The notes below the pieces were generated by a model that did no database searches, was not told the DNA's origin, and worked only from the letters and a program-made list of their open reading frames with translations. Shown here in pieces: positions 44,711-52,497 of a DNA stretch of 64,000 nucleotides. Numbering within the stretch: position 1 is the first letter of the stretch; the number at the start of each line of letters is the position of its first letter. The position numbers were made by a program, and so were the translations under genes. This stretch comes from Ferrimonas marina (lineage in GTDB: Bacteria > Pseudomonadota > Gammaproteobacteria > Enterobacterales > Shewanellaceae): positions 62,001-126,000 of the forward strand of contig NZ_FQXG01000002.1 in assembly GCF_900129905.1 (NCBI RefSeq). Reading direction: 5' to 3'.

Positions 44711-45490
44711 ATGCTGGAGCTGACCGCACTGCAGATCCATAGCCTGATCGGCCAGTTCTGGTGGCCGTTCTGTCGCATCATGGGCGCCTTTACCCTGATG
44801 CCGATGTTCTCCAACGGCCATGTGCCGGTGCAGGTACGGGTGCTGCTGGCGCTGTGCATCGCCATCCTGGCCGGGCCGCTGCTGCCGGCTCCGCCGCCGG
44901 TGGATCCCCTCTCTGTCGCCGCCGCCCTGCTCAGTGCCGAGCAGCTGGCCATCGGTGCGCTGATGGGGCTGATCCTCTCCATCCTGATCCATGTGCTCAG
45001 CCTGCTAGGTCAGATGCTGTCGATGCAGATGGGTCTGGCGATGTCGGTGATGAACGATCCCGCCAACGGGGTGAACCACGCTCTGCTCGGCCAGTTGATG
45101 GTGATGTACGGCACCTTGCTGTTCCTCGCCCTGGATGGCCACCTGGTCTCCCTGGCGATCCTGATCGACAGCTTCTACCTGTGGCCAGTGGGCAATGGGG
45201 TACTCGATCTGCCGCTGATGATGGTGGTGATGAAGTTCGGCTGGACCTTTGCCATGGCCTTGATGATGGCCATTCCGGCGGTGATGGCGATGCTGATGGT
45301 GAACATCACCTTCGGTGTGCTCAACAAGGCCGCCCCCAGCCTTAACGTTTACTCCCTTGGCTTCCCATTGGCGATGCTGCTGGGCCTGTTCAGTATCCTG
45401 ATCTCCTTCTCCGGTTTGCCGGATCGCTACAGTGAGATCTGCATCGACGCGCTGTCGGCGATGCACCAGTTTGTCGGAGGGCAGCCATGA
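44711..45490 (+). CDS. fliR: Flagellar export gate protein FliR
   Basis: A 259-residue polytopic protein with six hydrophobic segments. FWWPFCRIMGAFTLMPMF and MGLAMSVMNDPANGVNHALLGQLMVMYGTLLF are typical of FliR. The end overlaps the flhB start by four bases. Confidence 0.95.
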   Translation: MLELTALQIHSLIGQFWWPFCRIMGAFTLMPMFSNGHVPVQVRVLLALCIAILAGPLLPAPPPVDPLSVAAALLSAEQLAIGALMGLILSILIHVLSLLGQMLSMQMGLAMSVMNDPANGVNHALLGQLMVMYGTLLFLALDGHLVSLAILIDSFYLWPVGNGVLDLPLMMVVMKFGWTFAMALMMAIPAVMAMLMVNITFGVLNKAAPSLNVYSLGFPLAMLLGLFSILISFSGLPDRYSEICIDALSAMHQFVGGQP

Positions 45491-46614
45491 GCCAGCAGCC
45501 CGCCGGAGATAAGACAGAAAAGGCGACACCCCAGCAACTTAAAAAGGCCCGCGAAAAGGGCCAGGTACCCCGATCGAAAGACCTGGCCACCGCCGCCCTG
45601 TTCATCGGCGCCAGCCTGATGATGCTGGCCAGTGCCGACTGGTTCGCCCGCCACGCCGCCGAGGTGATGCGCTTCAACATGGAGGTCAGCTACGACGACC
45701 TGATGCGCGACGACGTGATGATGTCGCACCTGGGCGCAAGCCTGCTCCATCTGATGAGCATGGTGGGCCCGCTGTTCCTGCTGCTGGCGGTACTGGCGAT
45801 GGTGTCCGGCTCTATGCCCGGCGGCTTCAACTTTGCGGTCGACAGCATCAAGTTTAAGGGCAGCCGCATCAGTCCATTGCAGGGCTTCAAGCGGATGTTC
45901 TCTTTGAAGTCGCTGGTGGAGCTGGTCAAATCCATTCTCAAGATCTCGCTGCTGCTGGGCACCCTGTACTGGCTGCTGCGCGGTCGCCTGGCCGGCTTGC
46001 TTGGCCTCTACCAGCTGCCGATGGACCAGGCCATCGCCGAAGGGGTGAGCTTCCTCGCCTCCGGCGTGCTGGCACTGGGGGTGATGCTGCTGTTCATCGC
46101 CCTGATTGACGTGCCCTGGCAGATGTTCGACCACCAGAAGCAGCTGAAGATGACCCGCCAGCAGGTCAAGGACGAGCACAAGCAGATGGAGGGTAAGCCC
46201 GAAGTCAAAGCGCGCATCCGCCAGATCCAGCAAAAGATGGCACGCTCCCGGGCCGACACCGCGGTGCCCAAGGCCGACGTGGTGCTGATCAACCCCAGTC
46301 ACTTTTCCGTCGCGCTGCAGTACGACCCGCAGCGGGCCGACGCCCCCTTTGTCATCGCCAAGGGCGAAGATGAGCTGGCGCTGCACATCCGCCAGCTGGC
46401 CAAGACCCACGGGGTCGAGGTGGTCTCCTCGCCGCCGCTGGCCCGGGCGGTGTACTACTCCACCCAGGTGGAGCAACAGATCCCCCAGGCGCTGTTTGTC
46501 GCTGTGGCACAGGTGCTGTCCTACGTGCTGCAGCTGAAGGCCTACCGCCAGGGCAAACAGGCCAAGCCTGACGCCCTGCCCAGTTTCCATATTCCCAAGT
46601 CGTTGCGACATTAA
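45487..46614 (+). CDS. flhB: Flagellar export switch protein FlhB (NPSH variant)
   Basis: A 375-residue export switch with four transmembrane helices and a cytoplasmic autocleavage domain. The N-terminal GDKTEKATPQQLKKAREKGQ is canonical. The self-cleavage site normally reads NPTH; here it is N269-P270-S271-H272 (LINPSHFSVALQYD). Asn and Pro, which carry the chemistry, and the following His are retained, so cleavage is likely still possible. The remaining C-terminal half is standard (KGEDELALHIRQLAKTHGVE). Confidence 0.95.
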   Translation: MSQQPAGDKTEKATPQQLKKAREKGQVPRSKDLATAALFIGASLMMLASADWFARHAAEVMRFNMEVSYDDLMRDDVMMSHLGASLLHLMSMVGPLFLLLAVLAMVSGSMPGGFNFAVDSIKFKGSRISPLQGFKRMFSLKSLVELVKSILKISLLLGTLYWLLRGRLAGLLGLYQLPMDQAIAEGVSFLASGVLALGVMLLFIALIDVPWQMFDHQKQLKMTRQQVKDEHKQMEGKPEVKARIRQIQQKMARSRADTAVPKADVVLINPSHFSVALQYDPQRADAPFVIAKGEDELALHIRQLAKTHGVEVVSSPPLARAVYYSTQVEQQIPQALFVAVAQVLSYVLQLKAYRQGKQAKPDALPSFHIPKSLRH

Positions 46615-46629
46615 CCCAAGGACTCAACC

Positions 46630-48714
46630 ATGAAGTTCAACCTGCCCTCCGGCCTGAACATCTCCAACAGCTTTATCGGCGTGCCGATCCTGCTGCTGGC
46701 CGTTCTTGCCATGGTGATCCTGCCGCTGCCGCCCTGGCTGCTGGACATGCTGTTCACCTTCAACATTGTGCTGGCGATCCTGGTGATGCTGGTGGCGGTC
46801 TCTGCCCAGCGTCCGCTGGAGTTCTCGGTGTTCCCCACCGTGCTGCTGATCGCCACCCTGATGCGGCTGACCCTGAACGTTGCCTCTACCCGGGTGGTAC
46901 TGCTTGAGGGCCACAACGGCGGGGATGCTGCCGGTAAGGTGATCCAGGCCTTCGGTGAGGTGGTGATCGGCGGCGATTACGTCGTCGGTATGGTGGTGTT
47001 CCTGATCCTGATGATCATCAACTTCGTGGTGATCACCAAAGGTGGCGAGCGGATCTCCGAGGTGAGCGCCCGCTTTACCCTGGACTCCCTACCCGGTAAA
47101 CAGATGGCCATCGACGCCGATCTCAACGCCGGTGCCCTCAGTCAGGACCAGGCCAAGGCACGCCGGGCCGAGGTGGCCCGCGAGGCGGACTTCTACGGCT
47201 CGATGGACGGTGCCTCCAAGTTCGTCCGCGGTGACGCCATCGCCGGGATCCTGATCCTCTTTATCAACATCATCGGTGGTGTCGCCATCGGTGTATTCCA
47301 GCACGACATGGCCGCCGGGGATGCGTTCCGCACCTTCTCCCTGCTGACCATCGGTGACGGCCTGGTCGCCCAGATCCCGTCCCTGCTGCTGGCCACCGCC
47401 GCCGCCATCATCGTCACCCGGGTGTCCGACGCCCAGCAGATGCCGGACCAGATCAACAACCAGTTGCTGGCCAACCCCGCGGTGCTGGGCACCGCCGCCG
47501 GTGTCATGGCAATCATCGCGCTGGTACCGGGCATGCCCGCCCTGGCCTTCGGCACCTTCGCCTTTGTGCTCGGTTTTGCCGCCTGGCAGCAGTACCGCTT
47601 TACCCCGGCAACACCATTGGAGAAGGTAGAAGAGAAGGTCGAGCAGGTCCGCTCTGAAACCCAAGCACCGAGCTGGGAAGGGCTGCCCTACACCGACGTG
47701 TTCGAGGTGGGGCTGGGCTACCGCCTGGTGCACCTGGTGGATCGCAGCAAGGGCGCCGAGCTGCTCAACCGCCTGACCGGGATCCGTCGTACCCTGTCCG
47801 AACAAGCAGGCTTCCTGCTGCCGGAGGTGCGGGTGCGTGATAACCTGACCCTGCCGCCCACCGGCTACCAGGTACTGTTCATGGGGATCCCCGTCGCCGA
47901 AGGCGAGCTGCAGCCTGAGCAGCTGCTGGCGATCCGCAGCGGCGAGGTGTACGGCGAGATCGACGGCATCCTGACCAAGGATCCGGCCTACGGCATGGAC
48001 GCGGTGTGGATTGACCAGGACAACAAGGCCCGCGCGCTGAACCTGGCCTACTCGGTGGTGGACAACGCCACCATCATCGCCACCCACGTCAGCAAGTTGA
48101 TGCGGGAGAAGCTGTCGGATCTGATCCAGCACGACGACATCACCGCCATGACCGACCGCCTCAGTGCCCAGGCCCCGCGTCTGGCCGAGTCCCTCAACGC
48201 GGCCCTGACCCCGATCCAGCAGCTCAAGATCTACCGTCTGCTGCTGCGTGAGCAGGTCTCCCTCAAGGACATCCGCACCATCGCCACCACCCTGCTGGAG
48301 AGCGTCGACAACACCAAGGACCCGATCCTGCTGGCGGCGGACGTGCGTTGTGCCCTCAAGGAAACCATCCTGCACCAGGTCGCCGGCCAGCGCACCAAGC
48401 TGGAGGTGGCGACCCTGGCACCGGAGCTGGAACAAACCCTGATGAGCGCTATGAACCAGGCCCAGCAGGGTGGCAACGTACCGCTGGACAGCTTTGCCAT
48501 CGAGCCGCAACTGCTGGCCCAGCTGCAAAGCAAGATGCCCAGTCTGCTCAGCCTGATGCAGCAGCAGGGCCATCCGCCGATCCTGCTGGTGGCACCGCAG
48601 CTGCGCCCCATCCTGGCCCGCTACGCCCGCGCCTTCGCCAAGGGCCTCAACGTGCTCTCCTACAACGAGATGCCCGAGGACCGCGAGCTCTCCGTTGGCG
48701 CCAACCTGGGCTGA
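46630..48714 (+). CDS. flhA: Flagellar export gate protein FlhA
   Basis: A 694-residue export gate. Eight transmembrane segments precede a large cytoplasmic ring domain. The FHIPEP signature region reads KGGERISEVSARFTLDSLPGKQMAIDADLNAG (about 138-169), and the later DQAKARRAEVAREADFYGSMDGASKFVRGDAIA is nearly invariant. It is the last gene of the fliM operon and is followed by a strong terminator. Confidence 0.97.
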   Translation: MKFNLPSGLNISNSFIGVPILLLAVLAMVILPLPPWLLDMLFTFNIVLAILVMLVAVSAQRPLEFSVFPTVLLIATLMRLTLNVASTRVVLLEGHNGGDAAGKVIQAFGEVVIGGDYVVGMVVFLILMIINFVVITKGGERISEVSARFTLDSLPGKQMAIDADLNAGALSQDQAKARRAEVAREADFYGSMDGASKFVRGDAIAGILILFINIIGGVAIGVFQHDMAAGDAFRTFSLLTIGDGLVAQIPSLLLATAAAIIVTRVSDAQQMPDQINNQLLANPAVLGTAAGVMAIIALVPGMPALAFGTFAFVLGFAAWQQYRFTPATPLEKVEEKVEQVRSETQAPSWEGLPYTDVFEVGLGYRLVHLVDRSKGAELLNRLTGIRRTLSEQAGFLLPEVRVRDNLTLPPTGYQVLFMGIPVAEGELQPEQLLAIRSGEVYGEIDGILTKDPAYGMDAVWIDQDNKARALNLAYSVVDNATIIATHVSKLMREKLSDLIQHDDITAMTDRLSAQAPRLAESLNAALTPIQQLKIYRLLLREQVSLKDIRTIATTLLESVDNTKDPILLAADVRCALKETILHQVAGQRTKLEVATLAPELEQTLMSAMNQAQQGGNVPLDSFAIEPQLLAQLQSKMPSLLSLMQQQGHPPILLVAPQLRPILARYARAFAKGLNVLSYNEMPEDRELSVGANLG

Positions 48715-48744
48715 TACCCAGCCCACCAACGCGACAGATACAAC

Positions 48745-48776
48745 AAAGCCCCGCATCTGCGGGGCTTTTTGTTTTC
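48745..48776 (+). terminator. Terminator of the fliM-flhA operon
   Basis: AAAGCCCCGC (48745-48754) and GCGGGGCTTT (48759-48768) form a ten-bp stem with an ATCT loop, followed by TTGTTTT. It lies between flhA and the convergent PhnA-like gene and may serve both. Confidence 0.92.
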
Positions 48777-48794
48777 TGTGGTCAACCCAAGCGC

Positions 48795-49157
48795 TTACTG
48801 CTCGGCGATGGCGCCCACTTTCTTAACGAACTGGGACTTGAGGCCCATCGGGCCAAAACCCGGTACCTTGGCGTCGATGTCGTGGTCGCCGTCCACCAGG
48901 CGGATGTTCTGCACCTTGGTGCCAACCTTAACCACACTGTTGGAGCCTTTGATCTTCAGATCCTTGGCGATGGTCACGGTGTCGCCATCCTGCAGGATGT
49001 TACCCACCGCATCGCGTACGATCTTCACCTCTTCCTCTTCGCTGCTGTCAGCACCGTCTTTGGACCACTCGTGAGCGCACTCAGGGCACACCAGCAAAGT
49101 GCCATCTTCGTAGGTGTATTCAGAGTCACATTTGGGGCAGTTCGGCAAGCCGCTCAT
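48795..49157 (-). CDS. yjdM: PhnA/YjdM-like zinc-ribbon protein
   Basis: A 120-residue protein. The N-terminal zinc ribbon is intact: CPKC near 8-11 and CPEC near 26-29 ([24 protein letters not shown]). The C-terminal SH3-like domain reads [19 protein letters not shown]. The family is called PhnA in databases although its link to phosphonate use is historical, and no phn genes are near. I start at ATG 49155-49157 rather than the open-frame start at 49193. Confidence 0.9.
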   Translation of the reverse strand: MSGLPNCPKCDSEYTYEDGTLLVCPECAHEWSKDGADSSEEEEVKIVRDAVGNILQDGDTVTIAKDLKIKGSNSVVKVGTKVQNIRLVDGDHDIDAKVPGFGPMGLKSQFVKKVGAIAEQ

Positions 49158-49353
49158 ATCAATACCTTCAATTACATACACTACGCCGGGCATGAGCCCG
49201 GCGAAATAAAGGCGGGATCATGCCAGAGTCCCGCAAGTATTGTCTATTTTGCCACTTTGTGAGGGTCGATTCCCTGCGCAAGGGCGCAGAATCCGGCTCC
49301 GGGGCCTTGCCTCAGGCCCGGCTCCCCAAGCCGGTGTCAAACTCGATTGCGGC

Positions 49354-49788
49354 TCAGCGGTAGGTGATCACCCGTGCGACGTAGTGCACCGCGCCGGTCT
49401 GCTGCTCAAAGTTGCGGTGCAGGTCGACCGAGAAGTACTCCGGTTGCTGGGCATTTACCCGCTGTTCCAGCGCCTGGATCAGCTCTTCCAGGTCATCATC
49501 GGCGTACAGGTAAAACTTGTCGGTCTTCTCCAGCTTCAGCGCCTTGGCCTCTTTACGGGTCACGTAGATCTCGGACATCCGCTCACTGACGTACACCAGC
49601 CCATCCACCACCTGGTAGCCCGGGTGCAGCTCCACCAGGCCAAACGCATCCTCTGTGATCACCACGTCGCCACGGATCATCTGGCTCATCGCCTCGTTCA
49701 CCTTGTGCTTATCGATATCCTGTTGGGATTCGGCCGAAGCCTGGGACACCATCAGCACCAACATGGCCGCACCGATCTGACTCTTCAT
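49354..49788 (-). CDS. Hypothetical periplasmic protein
   Basis: A 144-residue protein with a signal peptide (MKSQIGAAMLVLMVSQASAE, cleavage after ASA). The mature part is mixed alpha/beta, with acidic YLYADDDLEELIQALEQRV and an ending AVHYVARVITYR. No domain is recognised. ATG 49786-49788 has a GGAG site; the frame is open to 49977 but the upstream part is not protein-like. It stands alone between the PhnA-like gene and the divergent decarboxylase. Confidence 0.65.
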   Translation of the reverse strand: MKSQIGAAMLVLMVSQASAESQQDIDKHKVNEAMSQMIRGDVVITEDAFGLVELHPGYQVVDGLVYVSERMSEIYVTRKEAKALKLEKTDKFYLYADDDLEELIQALEQRVNAQQPEYFSVDLHRNFEQQTGAVHYVARVITYR

Positions 49789-50105
49789 TCCACTTCTCCA
49801 TAGAGGCTGTTTTGGGTTCTGTTCCGCCCCCGGCGTCGACAGAAAGCAAAATCTTCCAGCCTGCCCGGGGCTTGCACAGAGTAGGGAGCCACTACCCTCG
49901 GCACCACTCGCGTTTGAATGACCCAAACCGTCAAGCGACTTCCGGCGGAAGCCGGACGGACGGCATCCATCAAACACGATTCTTAGAGCGAACTGGGCTG
50001 ACGTAATCTGCCCGGGCTGTCCCCAGGAGGTGCCACCTTGCGCTGATATCCGGCAAGGGACCGCGTTTATTAATCCGTGCTTTCCGATTACAGCGAGGAA
50101 CCTTC
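49789..50105. other. Divergent intergenic region before the decarboxylase gene
   Basis: About 317 bases. A small inverted repeat is visible near 49885 (GTAGGGAGCCACTACCC). I looked for a thiamine-pyrophosphate riboswitch because the next gene is TPP-dependent and saw none. Promoters cannot be placed with confidence. Confidence 0.4.
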
Positions 50106-51770
50106 ATGTCAGCACTGACCGTGGCCGATTACCTGGTCCAACGCCTGGCCCAACTGGGCATCACCGACTTTTTTGGTCTGCCGGGCGATTTCAATCTCAA
50201 CCTCTGTACCGCCATCGAGGCGAACGCGGAGGTACAGTGGGTGGGCTGCGCCAGTGAACTCAATGCCGGCTACGCCGCCGACGGCTATGCCCGGATAAAG
50301 GGCTTTGCTGCCCTGGTCACCAGCTTTGGTGTGGGCGAACTGGCCGCGGCCAATGCCATCGCCGGTTCCTACGCAGAGCATGTCCCGGTGTTTCATATCG
50401 TCGGCTCACCGGCCCGACCGGTACAGGACAGCCACGCCATCCTTCACCACAGCCTGGGTGACGGCGAGTTCGGTGTGTTCGAACGCATGGCGGTGCCGAT
50501 CACCGCCGCCCAAACCCATCTGACCGCCGACAATGCCATGGCAGAGATCGAGCGGATGATCGATGCTGCCATAAACCAGCGTCGACCGGTGTACATCAAC
50601 CTGCCGGCGGACGTGTGCCAGCAACCGATCCACCACACTCCGATTCAGTCGCAGCGGCAAACCAGCAGCACCGAGGCCCTGCTGGCGGCGAAACAGCGCA
50701 TTGTCGAGCTGTACAACGCCGCCCAGTCGCCGGTGATCATCGGGGATGCCACCGTGATGCGCTACGGTTTGGCCCAGGCCTTTACCGAGCTGGTGGAGCA
50801 AAGCCACCTGCCCTGCACTACCCTGGCGATGGGCAAATCGCTGATCGATGAGAGCCACCCAAACTTCATCGGCACCCTGGCCGGTGACTTCTCACACCCC
50901 GAGGTGAAGCAGCAGGTAGAGGACGCCGATCTGGTGATCGCCATCGGCACCCTGATGGGCGATCAGAACAGCGATGGCTTTGCCTTCCAGCTGGATCACA
51001 GCAAGACCATCGAGATTCAGCCGCAGTTCACCCAGATCCTGACCCAGCATTATGCTGAGGTGACCATGGCCGATCTGCTCCAGGCACTGGTCCTGAGCCT
51101 GGAACCCAAGACCGCCGAGATCCGTAAGCCCAAGCCGCTGCTGCCGGTTGCCAAGCCAGCAGGCAAAAGCAAGCAGACCCTGACCAACGTCAACCTGCAC
51201 GGCCCGCTGCAGGCCTTTATCCAACCCGGCGACATCCTGGTATGTGAGACCGGAACCCTGGCCGACGGCTTGCTGGGCTACCGCTTACCCAGCGACGTGC
51301 TGATGACCAGTCAGCTGCTGTGGATGTCCATCGGCTGGGCCACTCCCGCCGCCTTCGGTGCCGCCATTGCCGCTCCGGAGCGCCGGGTGGTGCTGCTGAC
51401 CGGTGACGGTTCCCACCAGCTCACCGCTTTGGAGCTGGGTCAGATGGTGCGTTACAACTGTGACCCCATTGTCTGTGTACTCAACAGCGATGGCTTCGCG
51501 GTGGAGCGCTACCAGGGGGATGACCAGGCCAATCACCTCAATGAGATTACCGTCTGGGACTACACCCTGCTGCCCCAGGCACTGGGGGCCGAACGCGCCC
51601 TGGTGCGCCAGGTGGATACCATCGCCGATCTGACCAAGGCCCTGACCCAGGCGCGCAAGGCGCGGGGTCGTCTGAGCTACATCGAGGCGCTGATCTTTAC
51701 CCCGCAAAGCCAGGTTGATCTCAAGGCCGTGCGCCCAGGCCGGGCGGCGATCATCAACGACCACTGTTGA
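50106..51770 (+). CDS. Pyruvate/indolepyruvate (2-oxo acid) decarboxylase, TPP-dependent
   Basis: A 554-residue non-oxidative 2-oxo acid decarboxylase. It would convert pyruvate to acetaldehyde, or indolepyruvate to indoleacetaldehyde, plus CO2. Key residues of pyruvate decarboxylase are in place: D28 in LPGDFN, E51 in ASELNAGYAADGYAR, the H114-H115 pair in AILHHSLGDGEF, and the TPP-Mg fold GDGS at 433-436 with LNSDGFAVE about 28 residues later. The HH motif separates it from acetolactate synthase and related oxidases. Substrate choice between pyruvate and aryl-pyruvates is not readable. It is monocistronic, with no alcohol dehydrogenase next to it. Confidence 0.88.
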   Translation: MSALTVADYLVQRLAQLGITDFFGLPGDFNLNLCTAIEANAEVQWVGCASELNAGYAADGYARIKGFAALVTSFGVGELAAANAIAGSYAEHVPVFHIVGSPARPVQDSHAILHHSLGDGEFGVFERMAVPITAAQTHLTADNAMAEIERMIDAAINQRRPVYINLPADVCQQPIHHTPIQSQRQTSSTEALLAAKQRIVELYNAAQSPVIIGDATVMRYGLAQAFTELVEQSHLPCTTLAMGKSLIDESHPNFIGTLAGDFSHPEVKQQVEDADLVIAIGTLMGDQNSDGFAFQLDHSKTIEIQPQFTQILTQHYAEVTMADLLQALVLSLEPKTAEIRKPKPLLPVAKPAGKSKQTLTNVNLHGPLQAFIQPGDILVCETGTLADGLLGYRLPSDVLMTSQLLWMSIGWATPAAFGAAIAAPERRVVLLTGDGSHQLTALELGQMVRYNCDPIVCVLNSDGFAVERYQGDDQANHLNEITVWDYTLLPQALGAERALVRQVDTIADLTKALTQARKARGRLSYIEALIFTPQSQVDLKAVRPGRAAIINDHC

Positions 51771-51783
51771 TGATGGATTTCCT

Positions 51784-51807
51784 GCCCCCCAAGGGGGCGG
51801 GGTTTCT
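51784..51807 (+). terminator. Terminator after the decarboxylase gene
   Basis: GCCCCC and GGGGGC (51784-51789 with 51793-51798) form a stem, followed by GGGGTTTCTTTA. It begins 13 bases after the stop codon and immediately precedes the dispersed repeat. Confidence 0.65.
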
Positions 51808-52030
51808 TTAAGCCTTGCCGGGTTGCCGGCAACAACCAAAGGGGCTTCGCCCCGGCTGCGCGCCCCGCTTGTCCCCCCTTTGCCTCCCATCGGCGCTAAT
51901 CTTCACTCTCATGCCCAAAGTCTGCGGCCCTGGCTTGAGTCGACTTTGTCGCTGCGCAGTCCCTGCTTCGCGCCAAAGCCCGGCTTCGGCATCCTTGCCT
52001 ACGCGTTCAAACCTGCGGTTTTCACCCATG
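51808..52030 (+). repeat. Dispersed ~220 bp repeat, copy 2
   Basis: This is the direct-orientation partner of 7657-7878 and carries the same landmarks in the same order, from TTGCCGGGTTGCCGGC to ACGCGTTCAA and the following TTTTCACCC. As in copy 1 it lies just after a gene's stop codon (38 bases after the decarboxylase) and reads in the same direction as that gene. Differences are scattered single-base changes and a few short indels rather than one end being lost, so both copies look old but constrained. Confidence 0.8.
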
Positions 52031-52060
52031 TCTCCGCTGGTCACTCGAGCCTTTGCCGTT

Positions 52061-52134
52061 GCGCAGTCCCTGCTTCACGTCAAAGTCCGGCTACGTCATC
52101 CCTGACTTCGCGTTCAAACCTGCGGTTTTCACCC
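52061..52134 (+). repeat. Partial tandem unit of the dispersed repeat
   Basis: A 74-base segment running from GCGCAGTCCCTGCTTC to GCGGTTTTCACCC repeats 51954-52027 of copy 2 at a distance of 107 bases. Only the distal third of the element is duplicated. Copy 1 has a single such unit. The stretch from here to 52400 has no gene. Confidence 0.75.
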
Positions 52135-52400
52135 TGGCCCTCTGCCTTGCCGATGACGCCTTTACTCGGGCACCTCAGAGTCGGCACCGGAGCGGTGGGT
52201 CACCACGCCTAAGAGGACAAATCTTATCGAGCTGTTGAGACTTCACCTCGTGGTGCCTTGGCAATTGGTCAAACCAGCTGCCCAACAATGACGCTCCCCC
52301 CTCCCCATCGCAGTGCACAATGGTTGATCAGCCCCACACCAAAACCATTAAGCCAATGTTATTTAATGACTTTTCAAAACTGGCATGGTTTGAGCTTTTA
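52135..52400. other. Intergenic stretch upstream of the nrt leader
   Basis: About 266 bases, AT-richer toward nrtA, with no credible gene. It should hold the nrtA promoter; I could not fix a sigma-54 or sigma-70 site with confidence. TGGCATGGTTTGAGC at 52381-52395 is close to a -24/-12 element but has the -12 GC shifted by one base. Confidence 0.4.
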
Positions 52401-52434
52401 CCTGCTTGCTTCTCACCCTGAAGTACTTTGCAGG
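52401..52434 (+). promoter_or_regulatory. First hairpin of the nrtA leader
   Basis: CCTGC (52401-52405) pairs with GCAGG (52430-52434) and encloses a second stem, TTGCTTC-like against GAAGTA (52407-52412 with 52420-52425), around a TCACCCT loop. It abuts and shares one base with the terminator stem that follows, a layout used by antitermination leaders. Whether a NasT/NasR-type protein binds here is inference. Confidence 0.45.
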
Positions 52435-52471
52435 CCGGTCTGAGTATGCGGTCCAGACCGGCATTTTTTTC
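52434..52471 (+). terminator. Leader terminator upstream of nrtA
   Basis: GCCGGTCTG and CAGACCGGC (52434-52442 with 52454-52462) form a nine-bp stem, followed by ATTTTTTTC. It ends 27 bases before the nrtA ATG. There is no gene just upstream on this strand to terminate (the last stop is 51770), so it most likely acts as an attenuator of the transporter operon. Confidence 0.8.
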
Positions 52472-52497
52472 TGCCCAGACAACAAGAGGAGATCCTC

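Noticed and set aside
49789-50105. Thiamine-pyrophosphate riboswitch before the TPP enzyme
   Set aside because: The conserved CUGAGA and ACCUGA-type helices were not found.
52381-52395. Sigma-54 promoter before nrtA
   Set aside because: TGGCATGGTTTGAGC has the -24 GG, but the -12 GC is out of phase by one base.
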